A stretch of DNA of 37,106 nt, taken from positions 1-37,106 of the IMG/VR virus record IMGVR_UViG_3300047562_005136, one strand, 5' to 3'. Each line of letters begins with the position of its first letter. Position 1 is the stretch's first letter. Source of the stretch: a virus. The translations under genes were made by a program, and so were the position numbers. Below the pieces are notes generated by a model that saw only the letters and a program-made list of their open reading frames with translations, did no database searches and had not been told where the DNA came from. Of this stretch, positions 36,283-37,106 are shown piece after piece.

Positions 36283-36966
36283 TTGCAACCCATATTGTAT
36301 AGTTTCCCGCCTGGTACCGGCGGTGATCATGTGTGTGGTATGTTGTTGAACCGACGTCTGACCATGGAGGGGCGCCGCGCACCTCGAACCAGCACCCTTC
36401 GTTATGCCGAGCACGCGGTACTCAGCGGCTGCACAGGTCGAGACCACTATTTGGATCAGTGGCAAAAACTCCGAGCCGAAAATCCCGTGATTATCAATAG
36501 TCACTGCATGGACATGCCAGGGCAGGAAACCATGTGCAAGGTGCGTGCTGTATGGAGCACAGATGCCATGAGCTGGCAGTGGATCTGCCGGGACATAATG
36601 CTGAATGACTGGCAACATGATGTAATGCCCTATATCAATACTGACACCAAGGCCTGGTTGTCTGATCGTGGATATTCAGCACGGCATAGACTTTTGCGGT
36701 TTCTGCAGCATCAACACAAACACGGACATTGGAAAGCCAACGAAGTTCTGCCCGATGGTTGGACTGGTTTCTGTCTAGACAGAATTTTTTCTATGGATTT
36801 CGTTGATGACTTGGTTGCGCTGTCTGCGCTGTTGGATCTAGCGATGGATACCGACTTGGCCGTATCGAGCCATGCTCAATGGTTAGCAAAAAACCAGCCC
36901 CGAGATTTTACACCGCGCACCGCAGTGAGATATCTCGAGGCCAGACAGGTACTAGAACTACTTTGA
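36283..36966 (+). CDS. Unassigned protein with P-loop-like FPPGTGGDH motif
   Basis: 227 residues from a TTG at 36283 without a clear ribosome binding site; no ATG comes earlier than residue 20. The opening ILYSFPPGTGGDHVCGMLL has a Gly-rich loop and His that recall sulfotransferase- or GG.H-type phage proteins, and NPVIINSHC (about 67-75) would be the next strand. The rest is helical with many Trp and His. A nucleotide- or sulfonucleotide-dependent transferase is a guess only. The 3' end overlaps the convergent EF-hand gene by 9 nt. Confidence 0.6.
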   Translation: MQPILYSFPPGTGGDHVCGMLLNRRLTMEGRRAPRTSTLRYAEHAVLSGCTGRDHYLDQWQKLRAENPVIINSHCMDMPGQETMCKVRAVWSTDAMSWQWICRDIMLNDWQHDVMPYINTDTKAWLSDRGYSARHRLLRFLQHQHKHGHWKANEVLPDGWTGFCLDRIFSMDFVDDLVALSALLDLAMDTDLAVSSHAQWLAKNQPRDFTPRTAVRYLEARQVLELL

Positions 36967-37106
36967 ACGGCGCTTGGTCGCAGCCTTGACCTGCGTCTTG
37001 GCCTTGGATGCTGCTTTTTTCACAGTGCTCTTGGCCTTGGCAGCAGCCACTTTGGCATCAGCGATGGTGACTTTGCCGTCGCCGTCGAGGTCAGCCAACG
37101 ATTTGA
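36958..37106 (-). CDS. C-terminus of EF-hand/dockerin-like, Lys-Ala-rich protein (partial)
   Basis: Only the last 48 residues fall in the window; the 5' end lies beyond 37106. They open with DLDGDGKVTIADAK, a DxDxDG calcium-binding loop of EF-hand/dockerin type, followed by a strongly basic Lys/Ala-rich tail (AAAKAKSTVKKAASKAKTQV and on) of histone-H1-like style, ending KRRSK. A calcium-switched DNA-compacting or virion-internal protein is possible. Minus strand, converging with the previous gene. Confidence 0.7.
   Translation of the reverse strand, partial: KSLADLDGDGKVTIADAKVAAAKAKSTVKKAASKAKTQVKAATKRRSK

Noticed and set aside
1-37106. CRISPR array, insertion sequence, integrase, attachment site
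   Set aside because: No regularly spaced repeats, transposase or recombinase motifs, or terminal inverted repeats were seen.
1-37106. Bacterial chromosome fragment rather than phage
   Set aside because: IscU, IscA, AceA, ClpX, ClpS and S21 look bacterial, but they are embedded singly among phage genes (PAAR, tail fibre, gp30-like ligase, T4-like RNR, late-type promoters) and share their dense overlaps.

Overview
The window looks like part of the genome of an uncultivated, lytic, T4-like tailed phage (myovirus) from water, about 50% GC by eye. The evidence is a full class Ia ribonucleotide reductase (nrdA, nrdB, glutaredoxin), a gp30-type ATP DNA ligase, a PAAR spike-tip protein, Hsp20, UvsE, and repeated TATAAATA-type elements like T4 late promoters. 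Genes are tightly packed, with ATGA, TGATG, TTGA and GTGA stop/start overlaps. No tRNA, integrase, portal, capsid or terminase gene is visible, so order, host and lifestyle are inferences. The GC content is higher than I would expect for SAR11 phages or most cyanophages, which suggests a different proteobacterial host.

Layout. (1) 1-5.6 kb: radical SAM enzyme, short DegT-type aminotransferase on the minus strand, two unassigned genes, a Pol-beta-like plus ligase-like nucleotidyltransferase fusion, a LamG protein, and a small probably abundant virion protein followed by the clearest terminator in the window. (2) 5.6-8.7 kb: a 2OG-Fe(II) oxygenase, several small virion-type or unassigned genes, and an XhlA-like coiled-coil/membrane protein. 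(3) 8.7-12.1 kb: an iron-rich accessory island with a second 2OG oxygenase, complete IscU, a TylF-like methyltransferase, a fatty-acid desaturase (minus), complete IscA and a PD-(D/E)XK nuclease. (4) 12.1-22.1 kb: a beta-helix tail fibre, nrdA, isocitrate lyase (aceA), two tiny membrane proteins, nrdB, glutaredoxin, an Sm-like protein, a PAAR protein and a large structural protein. (5) 22.1-26.2 kb: DNA ligase under an operator-flanked sigma70-like promoter, small proteins, a ~290-nt structured non-coding region, and a membrane/coiled-coil protein with a gene nested in another frame. (6) 26.2-28.8 kb: clpX, rpsU (bS21), hsp20 and clpS, a translation/proteostasis cassette. (7) 28.8-37.1 kb: metallophosphoesterase and glycosyltransferase (minus), UDP-sugar dehydrogenase, 2OG oxygenase, glycine-amidinotransferase-like enzyme, gamma-glutamylcyclotransferase-like protein, prolyl-4-hydroxylase-like enzyme, uvsE with a hydrophobic nested frame, a membrane protein, an unassigned protein, and the end of an EF-hand/Lys-Ala-rich protein (minus).

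How the parts fit. Two promoter classes can be read: host-like TTGACA-17-TATAAT types before early or metabolic genes (several predicting leaderless or nearly leaderless mRNAs), and T4-late-like elements before virion and some accessory genes (several followed at once by a 5' stem-loop). The metabolic load points to DNA-precursor synthesis (RNR, glutaredoxin), carbon rerouting (aceA), iron-cofactor supply (IscU, IscA) for many iron enzymes (NrdB, desaturase, four 2OG oxygenases, radical SAM), membrane-lipid change (desaturase), and redirection of host translation and proteolysis (S21, ClpX, ClpS, Hsp20).
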